Under the pieces are notes generated by a model. It had not been told where the DNA came from. It saw nothing but the letters and a program-made list of their open reading frames with translations, and searched no databases. Shown here in pieces: positions 34,561-48,691 of a stretch of DNA of 64,000 nucleotides; position 1 is the first letter of the stretch, and the number at the start of each line of letters is the position of its first letter. The DNA lies in contig KV748257.1 in NCBI GenBank assembly GCA_001692895.1, positions 62,001-126,000 on the forward strand, given 5' to 3'. The DNA comes from Cenococcum geophilum 1.58. Taxonomy: Eukaryota; Ascomycota; Dothideomycetes; Gloniales; Gloniaceae. The position numbers and the translations under genes were made by a program.

Positions 34561-37500
34561 GTACCCCCCCTTTAAACTTAAGCTTCTGCGAGATAGGGCT
34601 ATAGTAGTTCTAGGTAGAGTTCGTGAAAGTCTTTTATGGCTTATATAAGTCCTATAGAGTTAACGGGTTCCCATAAGGACTTAATAAAGCCTCTCTATTT
34701 CGTAAGATATATATATTAGCGTTTCCGTTTATTATACTTAATATTATTAATTCTTTTAATAAAGTACTTATTCTTACTATCTACTTTAACTAGTAGGGGA
34801 GGGTCTTATATTTATTTAGGTAGGGCGTCTAATATAGGGGTAGTAGGGTAGAGGACTAACGTATAGAATATAGGGTGGATTTTAACCGTATTAGGGAGCT
34901 TTAGTTAGTAGGCATAAGGAAAGATAACCTTTTCAACCTTATAAGGGCCAGCGTTTTTTAATTAAGTTTCTTAGTAGGTTGTTTTATATTTAGATTTCTT
35001 ATATCTAGCTAGACAAAATTACTAATTTAGTAAGCTGGTGCTAGGGTTCGTTTCTTATTTGCTACGGCTTTATAGATAGATTAAGCCTATATNATTTTAT
35101 TAGTAAAGAACTATTATAGTTCCTCTATCTTCTCTATAAATTTATTTGCTTCTATAACTTATAAGGCGTAATAAGCGGGGTAAGGAACATTACTAAAGGG
35201 TTTAAACCCTATTTATAGGTGCTAGCCGTAATTAGCTAGGAATAGGGAGACTTTTATAGTTTCTAAGATGGAATTATTTATGGTAAACTTAGTAAATACG
35301 AGCTAATTAATCTAGTTATTCTGTAAATATAACGTATATATCCGAATATACTGTTCTATTATAGCATTTATATATTTTATTTGGCTATCTATTTCTAGGT
35401 AATATATAGTAGATAATAGTACTTTAATATGGAGTTAGGTAGTTAGTTCTTTTTATAATGCTAAAATTAACTAGCTGCCTTTATTGGAAATAATTGTTTT
35501 AGGGAGTCTATAGAGTTTCTATATATAATCTAGGAATAGTTAGGCGATAGTAGGCGTTAATATATTGGGGCAGGCAATTAAGTATCTTATTTTAGATAGT
35601 CGGTCTATAACTACTATAATATTCGTGCAGCCTTTACTCTTAAGAAGGTTAATAATAAAGTTAATTAAAATATTCTTCCATCTTCGGTTTAGAATAGGCA
35701 GCGGCTTTAAAAGACCGTTATACGTCTTATGCGAGGCTTTAGCTCGTCGGCAGGTGTGGTAGCTAGAGACGTACCTTTATATTATATTATGCATATTTAG
35801 CTAATAATACTCCCGTTAGAGTAGTTTTAGGGTCTTTCCTTAGCCTAGGTAGCCGGCGATAGGTAGATTATATACGTGTTTAAGGAGTTTAAGCTTAAGC
35901 TTATTATAATTAGGGATAACTAGACGGTTCTAGTAATATAAGCGGTTTCCGCGGGCTTTATATTTACTTAAAGAAATCTTTTTAAAGCGTTTAATGCTAT
36001 CTTATATTAGCTTAAGCATCTCTTAGATAAACTTATTATTTGGGTATTTATTAACTATAATTTAATTAATTAATTAATTAGTTATTATAAGGACGTATAC
36101 TATAAGATCTTTAGTAGGAGGGTTAAATAGTTTAAGGCAAAGTAGGGTCTGATTTTAGTAAGAGCGCGCTTTTTCTAGGGCTGGCGCGTCTTACGAGTAT
36201 TGGGTTAGGGTATTAGGCTTTTAACCTTAAACGCCTAGGCGGTATATAATTAAGAATTAGAAATAAGATAAATATTCTAACCAGCGGGCCTAATAATAAC
36301 TTAGCTATTTTATAGTTTTAAAGTACTATAGGTTCTTATAGTCGCTAAAGACCTTAATTAGAAATTTAGCGCCTTCTAGTTTAGGTCGCTATTATTTAAA
36401 ATATTTAATAATAGCTAATAATTCCTTATCGTAGATCTCGTAGTTATATTTGGCTAGGCTTAGTTATTTTAAGAAGTATGCTATAGGGTGTAATACTCTA
36501 TCCTCGTTATATTAAGATAGGATACCTTTAGTAACGTAGTTAGATAAGTCAGCTTTTATAATACTTATTTAGTTTAGGTTAAAGTATTAGAGTATAGGCG
36601 TAGTAGTAAATATAACCTTTAGATAGGTAAAGGCCTTCTTATATTCCTTATTAAAGATAAAGACTTTATCCTTTTAGGTTAAAGCTATAAGGGGTAAAAC
36701 CAGGGTGGAGAAGTTATTAATAAACTATTAATAGAAATTAGCAAATCCTATAAAGGCTCTTACATCCTTAACGTTCTTAGGTTCTTACTAGTTTACAATT
36801 ACTTTAACTTTCTTTAGGTCTATTTATATACTATTTATAAAAATAAAGAGTTTAAGGTATAGAACTTCCGTTTTATAAAACTTGTATTTATCTATATCTA
36901 ATTATAGACTAGCTCCGTATAGGGCTTATAGGATAAGGTTAACGTATTTCTAATATTCGGTTAGGTTATTACTATATATTAGGATATCGTTAATATAAGT
37001 AGTATAAAAGATGTCTAGGTAGGGGCGTAGGGTATTATTTATATAATGTTAAAACAAGCTTAGAGCGTTTATAAGGCTAAAGGGTATTATTAAGTACTTA
37101 AATAGTCTATATCGGGTACGAAATGTAGTAAGCTATTTATCCCCTTTTATAATATAAAGACGGTTAAATATAGAGATAATATTAAGCTTTATATAGTAAC
37201 AAGCCTTAGTTAGTTTAGCGTCTCTTATATTAACGGGATCGGATATTAGTTCTTAACGGTAATGGTATTAAGAGCTTAGTAGTCTATATAGAAGCGTAGA
37301 CCGCCGCTAGGTTTCTTAACAAAGATTATTAGTATAGCTATAGGCAATAAGCTTACTCTAATAAATCCTTTACTTAGGTTCTCGTCTAAATATTTTTATA
37401 GCACTTAGAGTTTATTTTAGGATATCCCGTATAAGGGTTTAAATCTAGGCTGCTTTTCTTCTTTAAGTATAATCTTATAGTTATATAGTTAGTATTTTAG

Positions 37501-40500
37501 TAGCTTATCGGCTTCTTTTTATAAGAATATATCTAGGCGATAATAATACTTTATTAGTACCTTTATAGCAGGGTTAGTATACTTCTTTAGTACTAAGGCC
37601 TTTTTAATATCGGCTATTGTAATAGCGAAGATTATATACTTGGGTTTCTTAGCAAGTTACGCTAGTAGGGTAGCTCTAATTATGCGGATATCTAGGGTAC
37701 CAAGCTTGCTTATATTGTCTATAGTTTCTTATTTAGGTTTAGGTTTAGTATTAGGTATAAAGTTAGTATTAAATTTAGGTTTAGGTTCTTTAAGAATCCT
37801 TTTTATAGTAGAATACTAGTCCTTTTAGTATTTTTATATATAGAGCTTAAGCTTTTACTTAGCTTAGGGTGGTGTAGTACTTAGTAATAACTTATGGAAT
37901 TTAGTAGAGTTTTTAGATTCTTAGTGGATGTTAGTAGAATTCTTAGGCGTAGAGTGGGTATTAGTGGAATTCTTAGGCGTAGAGTGGGTATTAGTAGAAA
38001 TCTTACGTTAGTAGAATTTAGTAGAATTCCTTAGGTATAGGGTAAATAGTTATAGAAATTTTAGACTAGTGGATCCTAGTAGATTTTTTAGATTTTAGTT
38101 TTAGGTCTAAGTAGTAAATTATAAGGCACTTCTGCTTATAATGGGAGGTAGTAAATAGAAGCTTAAGGTTATCTTAATTAATAGTTACCTTATATAGCTT
38201 TATTTAGGGTTATTTAAGGATTATTAAGTGACCTAGGGTAGTAACGAAAAGTTTAATTAATTCTTTATGGTATAACTACCTGCCTAGAGCTCTTGCTGCA
38301 CCCGGCCCAAAAAAGACCAAAACCAACCAAAAGAACCCTAAAAAAACACCTAGAGAATCCCCCTAAGATGCACGTATTACAGGGGAAATATATATCAAAT
38401 GACGGTGGTTCGCACTTATGTGCGTCCACTAGAACCACGCCTAGCAATAGCCCTCTATAATAAGAATGGGCGAATACTACACTATAAAGCGGAAAGACCT
38501 CTATTAAGAAGGCATCTAATAAAATATAAAGCCTATTAGACGCGTTTAGTATCTATAGTTATAGGGGAGTAACCGTTAGCTATAATAAACTAATATAGCT
38601 AGTAGAATAGCTCCGCTAGTTTAGCGAACCTTAAGCGCCCCTCTAGTAAACCCTTAATTAAATCCTCTAATAGCTAAGTAAAATTAAAAATAAATAAAAC
38701 CCTTTTTTACCAGTAAACTGCACCTAGGCCGCTGTAGCTACGCTTCTATAATATAGGGAACCTACCCCCCTAAAGACAATATTTGGGTATATAATTATAA
38801 TATAACTAAATATAGAAAAAGCAGAGGGGCTTAGGGGATAATTAGAAATAGAAATCCTTATAAAGATTTATAAAGAGGTTTATAACGCTATTATAGTCTA
38901 ATACCTTAGGAGCGGAGATATTAGAGTTATCCTAAGGGACTAATAGGTAAAGGAATAAGCTATAAGGGTAAGAGATAGGCTAAGAGAATATATTAGTATA
39001 AAAGTACTCCGCGAAGATTACCTAGTTAAAGTCTTAGCGGTTTCCCTAAGCCTTAGGGTAGAAAAGGGACGCTAGGCGGATAATATAGTAACTATATATA
39101 TGATAGTAAAATAAACGGAACGCCTTATACCAGGACTTAAGATTACCTAAATTTAATGGCTATAATAGGAAAATGCAAACTAAGTATATAATAAAATAAT
39201 AAAAGAATATAAGGGTTGCTAGAGACTTGCTAGGGAGGCGCTAGTTAAACGTATAGCTCCCTTATTATTAGTATATATATACTAGGAATGTAAAAACTCC
39301 TTATCTAAAAAGGTATTATTATAAATGGCCTTATATACAATATAAGGCTCTATAACTATAGACTCCGCCTAGAATAATACTATTACTATATATAATAGGG
39401 ATATACCTAATCTACATACGTAGTATAGGTGTGCTGCGGCTACTATATAGGCCCCTATAATATAAGATATTGCTTAAATTAAGACTAAATAAAATGTATA
39501 AACTGCCACTAAAGTATATATAAGGCGTAGGAGAGAGAAGACTGTATTAAATATAGGAGATAGAAGGTAAGGGCTTAATAGCTGCGGGAATAACTGTATA
39601 CTAGGTTATATAAATGAAAATAATAGGCAATAAGCTAGGGGGGCGTAGGTGCCTTTCTAGCGTTTCCTACCTTTAATACTAGGGGGCTAAGCTAGCTATC
39701 CTAAGCCTTAACGAGCTAGAAGCGACGCCGCGCGATATTACTAAACTATATAAGGATATAAGGGTTATAGGGAATATAAGGGAGAGGACGCCCTATAGGA
39801 AGACCCTTATGGACAGCTATAGTAAGCTTAAGACTAGGATAATTAAGAATTAGACTTAATGCGGCAAATATAATATTTATAGCTAACTCTTAAAGGGTAT
39901 ATAGCTAACTAGTAAAAATAGGGGAAGAACTAGAGATAATAATAGATTTAGATATAGAAGCGCTAGTAGGAACATAAGATATGGAAATGAAAAGCTTTAT
40001 ATAAAATAAGTAGTAACTAGGGTGTAGATATAAGAGATAGAAGTTCTAAATATTCTAAAGAAAGTGGAAATAGAAGAAGTAAGGAATAAAGGAAAGGTAA
40101 AGGACCCTTATTAGGGGTCCGCTACTTATCCATTATATAGTATAACTGCGGCAATATAAACCACCGTCTTATAAGGCCCTTACTAAACAGTTTAGACCTA
40201 GGGAAATACTATATCCTTACTATATAAGAGCCGTATTATAATGCCTATATATAATTAATATACTGCCCCCGAGGATTTTAGCTCCTATATAAACTAAAAG
40301 CAGCTATATATATATACTTTATAATTAGCAAGGCTATTAGCCTGTCCTTATAATTATAGTAGGTAGTTAACCTAGATATTATAGTAATAATAATCTAGAT
40401 ATATAGGGGACTGGTATAGATTATTAATATATATAACCCTAGGGTTAAAGGGGTCCTATAAATAGAGAATATTATATTAGTAATAAGCTTACTAAAAACC

Positions 40501-41142
40501 AAAGGTATAGAGTCTATCCTATTAGGAGATATAAACCTCTACCACCCGTAGTAGGGGGGTATTTATATTACTGCTAAACGATAGGTAGAGTGCCTACTAA
40601 GAGCTATAGACACCGGGGGCCTTAAGCTAGCCACCCCCCTAGGAGCAATTATATAGCAATAAGGCACCGCTAAAAGTATAATTAACCTTATATTTATAGA
40701 TAAAGGCCTATACTAGAGACTTAAAAGATATAAACCTAAAGAAAAATAGGCACTTGCCTTAGATTATATCCCTATTTAGATATAGCTAGATCTAGATATT
40801 AAGGCGTAACTAAATAATAAAAGATATATAATAAGAAAGCTTAAGATAGACAGCTTCCTTAATATAGTTAAATAATAACTTTAAGACCTAGAAGAAATTT
40901 ACCTAATACTAAATAAGTAAGGCTTATTAGCTACCCCTAAGGAAATTAACTAAAGACTAGAAAAGATCTAGGCAGTAATTAAAAATAGGCTAAAAGAGTA
41001 CTACCCGGTTTTAAAACTAGGCCCCTATACGCAATATATATAGTCCGTATAATACGCAATTCTTATTACTAGCTAATAATAAGTAAGAAGAAAATATATA
41101 AGTAGCTATAATTCTAAAGATAAGAGATAATATAAAGATATA

Positions 41143-44100
41143 ATAATAATTTATTACTTAACGTCCGATTCGGATCCCTATTAGGCCCACGCGGACTACT
41201 CCTTATTTACATATAGGGAGAAAACTCTATTTAAGAAAAATGAGAAAACCCCGTAATCTATCTCCCCGCCTTTTAGGACTCGCCTACTTAGCGCCTACTT
41301 AGCGCCTACAAGTCGCCTATAGTGCTCTACTACCTTACTATTTAACCTCCTTAGGAACCACTGCTGCCGTAATAAGCCTACGGACGCGCTAGTATTACAA
41401 ACTATTATTCTGCTACTATAGAGTTACTAGGGGGTACCTACTACTTACCCCCTTGCCTTTTATTACTATTTCCCTTACAACCCAGAACTAATTTAGCATA
41501 TTTTAACTAATAAGCCACTAGGTGACCGCCTTAAGGCCTTTTTATATTAAGAGCAGTGTATTATAGTTCTCTGTGCTAGCTACTAAGAGCATTATTTCTT
41601 AATTAGTGCGTAGGGGGTATAGCAGTATTATATATTTTAGTGTCTGTCTTAGCTAGCCATATTTACATCTTAGGCTACCTACTAGGATACCCACCTAGTA
41701 AAGCCAATCTTTTAGTCCTATTATTCCTGTTCTTAAAAGTATTGCTATTATATTTTCTACCTTTATTAGGCCTTCTTAGAGCCCTTAGGTATTTACCCCC
41801 TATAGTATTAACTATACTATAGCTTAGGTTTGTCTTGCCTAAATTAGCCTCTATACCTTTAACTCCTATTCGCCTCTTTAGCGTTAGTCCAACCAGTATT
41901 ATATTACGGTAGATGGTTTTCCGGCGTTCTTATATGTTCTACTTTAGGTCCTTTCTCTATCTTACTGTTATCTTTACTAACCTCTTACGCGTTTCCCTTC
42001 CTCCTTTATATAGGCTTAGGCCCTAAAGCGGCACCATTCTTCTTCTGCTTTCTTTACCTGTTTCTCTAATATTTCTTCCCTACTTTAGGGTTATTGGTTT
42101 GTTCTCCTATAGGGCACCCTAAGGTCCCTCTATAGTTTACTTAGGCGTGTCTTAATATACTTTATAATATTAAAGTTACGTTTATTTTACGTCCTTTATA
42201 TTATAGCGGCTTTAATATATAACTATAGGGGGGGAATATTGGATTCCTTCTCAAGCAGTACTGTGGCCGTTTACTTATACCCACCTATAATACTCTAAAG
42301 GCAGGCTATTTAGACCTTTTAAAGTAGTTTAAGGAGTAATTTAGGGGAGCCCTTCTTAGTTTCTCTAATGGCCTAAATACTAGATCTATATATTATGGTT
42401 AGCCGGACAACTGCTATATATAGTAGGCGTGACCTCTAGAAGTATAGACCCTATATAAAATTAACAATCCTAGATAAAGTAATAAACTATACTTGGCCTT
42501 TATAGGCCGCTTATGCCGTATATACGCTCTACCAGAGCTTACTATCTACCCATACTCCTAATACCCTTAGGCCCTAAACTAGTTAACCCCTAAAGCCTTA
42601 GATGCGAATTATATACTAGAGATCTATAGATTAGTTACGTTTTCTTATAAAATAGATTAGCTAGTATTTCTTTAGTAAGAATTAGACTTTATAACGTTTT
42701 GCCTATTTTATATAAGTGTTATAAGCTTTCTCTAGTGTTCTGTAATTCTCTGCGGCTATTAGCCCGTATATAATTAGGTTTATATTATTAATAAAGCCTA
42801 TCCCCTAGGTCGCCCCTTCCTTAAAGAAGTTAAGTAGGTTGCTTATAAAGAAAAGGAAGAGTATAGGCGAGAGGGGTAATTCTTATGGTATTCCTGTTGT
42901 AACTATAATAGGGGGGCTCTAGTATCCGCTAAAGACTAGTAATGTTTCTTTCTGGCCTATAAACCCTTAGATAAATTATATAATCTATTTTAGGAAGCCC
43001 TTTACCCTAAGGATATATAGGAGACGCTTATGGGGTATATTATTATAGGCACCACTAATATCTAGGCTAAGTATTAATACTATAAAGTCCTTTCGCATCG
43101 CCTATATAGATTTAATAGTAGCAGCGAGTAGCGTAAGTGCTAATAGTGTTAAGCGGTTCTTTCTTACCCCTATTTAGCTTTATAGTAGTAGGGTGTATTT
43201 CTCTGCCGTATCTACTATATATTCCGCTATTACCCTTTCTAAGATCTTACTAAGGGTGTTTTCTAAGGCAATAGGGCGGTAGCTTCCTGGGATTAAGTAA
43301 TCTACTTTACTTTCTTTTTGTAGGACAACCGTTATTATAGATCTTCTAAGTTGCGGGTAGTAGCCTATAGTAAAGCATGCTTTAGCTATATCTATAAGCT
43401 AAGGTGCTATAAGTAGCCTATAGGTTTTTAGGGCCTTATTTAGAATCCCATCTAATCCTAGTACTATATTATTTAAAAGGCGGCTAATAGTTCTAGCCAT
43501 TTCCTNTATTATTATGTNGCTGTTAACCNNTAGGNAAGTNACNNGTGTTTCGCCNNTAATATTACTAAGGTCTACTAGAGCTAGTTAGGGGAAGAACCTT
43601 TCTATAAGGATCTTTACCTTCTTATCGTTATTATTTATAGCCTATAATTCTCCTACTCTTCGTAGGGGTAATAGGTATAGGTCTTCTATTAGGCACTTTG
43701 CCTTTTTTTTTATTACCTATTTCGCTATAGTCTAAAGGCCCTTATTATAGGGGAGGCTCGGGTTAAAAGTATGCTCGTTTATAAACCGTCTCTAGTTATT
43801 CCTTACTTCTTTTTTTAGGGTATTCTTTAGCTGGTTTTTTGTGTCTTTATATTATCTCTTATCTTTAGGGTTATAGCTACTTATATATTTCCTTTTTGCT
43901 CGTTATTAGCTGGTAACCAGAACTGCGCATTATATAGACTATGCGTGTCGCGCATAGGGGCCCGGTTTTAAGATTGGGTAGTGCTCTTTTAGCCTATTTT
44001 TAATTGCTGCCTAGATCCTTTTTAGTCTTTGGTTAATTTCCTTAATGGTAGCCAATAAGCCTCACTTGTTTAGTATTAGGTGGATTTCTTCTAGGTCTTA

Positions 44101-46710
44101 GAGTTATTATTTAACTATATTAAGGAAACTGTTTATCTTAAGCTTCCTTATTACGTATCTTTTTTATTTAGTTACGCTTTAGTATCTAGGTCTAGCTATA
44201 TCTAAATAGGGATATAGTCTAGGGTAAGTACTTATTCTTCTTTAGGTTTGTACCTTTTAAGTCTCTAGTATAGGCCTTTATTTATAAATATAAGGTTAAT
44301 TATACTTCTAGCGGTGCCTTATTGCTATATAATTGCTCCTAGGGGGGTAGCTAACTTAAGGCCCTAGATATCTATAGCTCTTAGTAGGCACTCTAACTAT
44401 TAATCTATAGCAATATAGATACCCCCCTACCGTAAGTAGTAGAGGTTTATATCTCCTAATAGGATAAACTCTATACCTTTAGTTTCTAGTAAGCTTATTA
44501 CTAATATAATATTCTCTATTTATAGGACCCCTTTAACCCTAGGGTTATATATATTAATAATTTATACCAGTCCCCTATATATTTAGATTATTATAACTAT
44601 AATATTTAGGTTAACTGCCTACTATAACTATAAGGATAGGCTAATAGCCTTACTAATTATAAAGTATACGCGTATAGCTGCTTTTAGTTTATATAGGAGC
44701 TAAAATCCTTAAGGGTAGTATATTAATTATATAAAGGTATTATAATACGGTTCTTATATAGTAAGGATATAATATTTCTCTAGGTCTAGACTATCTAGTA
44801 GGGGCCTTACAAGGCGGTAGTTTATATTGCTATAGTTATACTATATAATAGATAGGTAGCGGACCCCCGGCAAGGGTCCTTTAACTTTCCTTTATTTCTC
44901 GCTTTTTTTATTTCCACTTTCTTTAGAATATTTAGAGCTTCTATCTCTTATATCTATACCCTAGTTACTACTTATTTTATATAGAGCTTTCTATTCCTAT
45001 ATCTTATGTTCCTATTAGCGCTTCTATATTTAAATCTATTATTATTACTAGTTCTTCCCCTATTCTTACTAGTCGGCTATATACCCTTTATAGGTCGGCT
45101 GCGAATATTATATTTACCGTATTAAGTCTAATTCTTAATTATCCTAGTCTTAAGCCTACTATTGCTGTCTATAGGGGTCTTCCTATAGGGTGTCCTCTCC
45201 CTTATATCCCCTGTAACCCTTATATCCCTAATTAGTCTAGTAATATTACGCGGCGTCGCTTCTAGCCTATTAAGGCTTGGGATGGCTAGCCTAGCCCTCT
45301 AGTGTTAAAGGTAAGAAACGCTAGGAAGGCGCCTGTGTCCCCCTAGCTTATCGCCTATTATTTCTATTTATATAACCTAGCGTATAGTTATTCCCGTAGC
45401 TGTTAAGCCCTTACCTTCCGTCTTCTATATTTAATACAAGCTTTTTTTTCCTACGCCTTATATATACTTCGGTAGCAGTTTATATATTTTATTTAGTCTT
45501 AATTTAAGCAATATCTCGTATTATAGGGGCCTGCACAGTAGCCGTAGCACACCTATACTACGCATATAGATTAGGTATATCCCTATTATATATAGCAATA
45601 GCATTATTCTAGGCGTAGTCTATAGTTATAGAGCCTTATATTATATATAAGGCTATTTATAATTATTCCTTTTTAGATAAGGAGTTTTTATATTCCTAGT
45701 ATATATATACTAATAATAAGGGAGCTATGTATTTGTCCGGCGTCTTCCTAGCAAGTCTCTAATAACCCTTATATCCTCTTATTATTCTTATTATATACTT
45801 AGTTTATATTTTCCTATTAAAGCTATTAGATTTAGGTAATTTTAAGTCCTAGTATAAGGCGTTCCGTTTATCTTACTATCTCCTATATAATTGCTATATT
45901 GTTTACCTAGCGTCCCTTTTCTACCCTAAGGCTTATAAAAACCGCTAGGACTTTAACTAGGTAATCCTTATAGAGTACTTTTATACTAATACGTTCTCCT
46001 AGCCTATCCCCTACCCTTATAGCTCGTTCCTTTGCCTATTAGTCCTTTAGGGTAACTCTAATATCTCCGCTCTTAAGGTATTGGACTATAATAGCGTTAT
46101 AGACCTCTTTGCGTATCTTTATAAGGACTTCTATTTCTAATTATCCCCTAAGCCCCTCTACTTATTCTATATTTGGTTATATTATAATTAAATACCCGGT
46201 TATTAACTTAAGGGGGGTAGGTTCCCTATACTATAAAAGCGCAGCTATAGCGGCCTAGGTGCGGTTTACCGGTAGGGGGGAGTTATACTTATTTTTAATT
46301 TTACTTAGCCGTTAGAGGATTTAATTAAGGGTTTACTAGAGGGGTGCCTAAGGTTTACTAAACTAGCGGAGCTATTCTGCTAGCTATATTAGTTCGTTAT
46401 AGCTAATAGTTACTCCCCTATAATTCTAGATACTAGACGCGTTTAATAGGCTTTATATTTTATTAAATGCCTTCTTAATAGAGATATTTCCACTTTATAG
46501 TATAGTATTCGCCCGTCTTTATTATAGAGGGCTATTGCTAGGCGTAGTTCTAGCGGTCGCGCGCGAATGCGAGCCACCGTCGTTTGACGTGTGCCTTCCC
46601 TGCAATGCATGCATCTTAGGGGAATTCTCTAGGTGTTTTTCAGGGTTCTTTTAGTTAGTTTTAGTCTTTTTGGGCCGGGTGTAGCAAGAGCTCCTTTTAA
46701 GATAGAATTT
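41143..46710 (-). mobile_element. LINE B: 5.57-kb LINE inserted in LINE D
   Basis: A 14-bp target duplication AATATAAAGATATA (41,129-41,142 and 46,711-46,724). Length is 5,568 bp, the same as LINE D. Minus-strand order: start GAGCTCTTGCTACACCCGGCC (about 46,693), ORF1-like CCHC patch about 45,580-45,440, endonuclease patch about 44,460-44,430, reverse transcriptase GI-x-LPLSPILF box about 42,897-42,855, 3' end at 41,143 with ATT tail. It is very similar to LINE A over the shared part. Many stops; several ambiguous bases at 43,506-43,555. Confidence 0.9.
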
Positions 46711-48499
46711 AATATAAAGATATAAGAAACCAGCTAAAGAATACCCTAAAAAAAGAAGTAAGGAATAGCTAGAGATAGTTTATAAATAAGTATACTATTA
46801 ACCTAAGCCTCCCCTATAATAAAGGTCTTTAAAGGATAGTAAAATAGGTAAAGAAAAAGGCGGGACGTCTAGTAGAAGATCTACACCTTCCGCCCCTATA
46901 AAGACTAGGTAAATTACTAGCTATAAGCGACAATAATAAGAAGGCAAAGATCCTTATAGAAAGATTTTTCCCTTAACTAGCTTTAGTAGACCTTAGCAAT
47001 ATTACGGGTAAAGCACCGGTAACTCGCCTAAGGGTTAATAGTGATATAATAACTAAAGAAATAGCTAGAACTATTAGCCGCCTTTTAAATAATATAGTAC
47101 TAGAACTAGATAGGATCCTAAATAAAGCCCTAAAGACCTATAGACCACTAATAGCACCTTAGCTTACGGATATAGCTAAAGTATACTTTATAATAGGCTA
47201 CTACCTAAGACTTAGAAGAGCTATAATAATGTTTATCCTACATAAAGAAGGTAAAGTAAATTACTTACTCCTAGGAAGCTACCGCCCTATTGCCTTAGAG
47301 AATACCCTTAATAAGATCTTAAAAAGGGTAATAGCGGACCGTATAGTAGATATAGCTAAGAAATACGCCCTACTACTATAAAGCTAAATAGGGGTAAGAA
47401 AGAACCGCTTAACACTATTAGTACTTACGCTACTCGCTGCTACCATTAAATCTATATAGGCGATGTAAAGGGACTTTGTAGTATTAATGCTCAGCCTAAA
47501 TATTAGTAGCGCCTACGATAATATACCCCACAAGCGTCTCCTATATATCTTTAGGGTAAAAGGCTTCCTAAAATGGATTATATAATTTATTTAAGGGTTT
47601 ATAGGTTAAAAAGAAATATTACTAGTCTTTAGCGGATACTAAAGCCCCCCTATTATAGTTGCAACAGGAATACTATAAGGATTACCCCTCTCGCCTATAC
47701 TCTTCCTTTTTTTTATAAGTAACCTACTTAACTCCTTTAAGAAAGGGGTGACCTAGGGAATAGGCTTCGTTAATAATACAAACCTAATTATATACGGGCT
47801 AATAGCCGTAAAGAATTGCAGAATACTAGAGAAAGTATATAATACCTATATAAAATGGGCAAGACAATATAAAGTCCAATTTTTACTAGAGAAATACTAG
47901 CTAATCTATTTTATAAGAAAACGTAACTAATCTATAGATCTCTAGTATATAATTTGCATCTAAGGCTTTAGGGGTTAACTAGTTTAGGGCCTAAGAGTAT
48001 TAGGAGTATAGGTAGATAGTAAGCTCTAATAGAGCGTATATATAGTATAAGCGGCCTATAAGGGCTAAGTATAGTACATCGCATTATCTAGAATCGTTAA
48101 TTCTATATAGGGTCTATACTTCTAAAGGTTACGCCTACTATATATAGCAGTTATCCGGCTAACTATAACGTATAGGTCTAGTATCTAGGCTATTAGAGAA
48201 TCTAAGAAAGGCCTCCCTAAATTGCTCCTTAAACTACTCTAAAAGGTCTAAATAGTCTGCCTTTAGAGTATAATAGGCGGATATAAGCGAACAGCCATAG
48301 CTCTGCTTAAGAAGGAAGCTAATATTTCCCCCCTATAACTATATATTAAAGCCGCTGTAATATAAAGGGCGTAAAAGGAACGTAATTCTAATGTTATAAA
48401 GTATATTAAGACACGCCTAAATAAACTATAGAGGGACCCTAGGGCGCCTTATAGGAGGATAAACTAATAACCCTAAAGTAGGGAAGATATATTAGAGAA

Positions 48500-48691
48500 T
48501 GTCACAGAACCCTACCGCAGGGGCCTCTATAGGAGAGCCCCGTGCTCTCGCGTACACCTCGCGTATAGCTTATATCAGCTACGCGTAGGTATATCACCTC
48601 CTTACGCCCTTGACCCTTACGATCGATCGCGCAACGTCTTGTAGACTCCTCGAATACATACGTCTTGTAGCCACTACCCCGTCCCGTGACA
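48500..48691 (+). repeat. Left LTR of G6
   Basis: 192-bp direct repeat of 54,652-54,843 with TG...CA ends. Confidence 0.93.
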
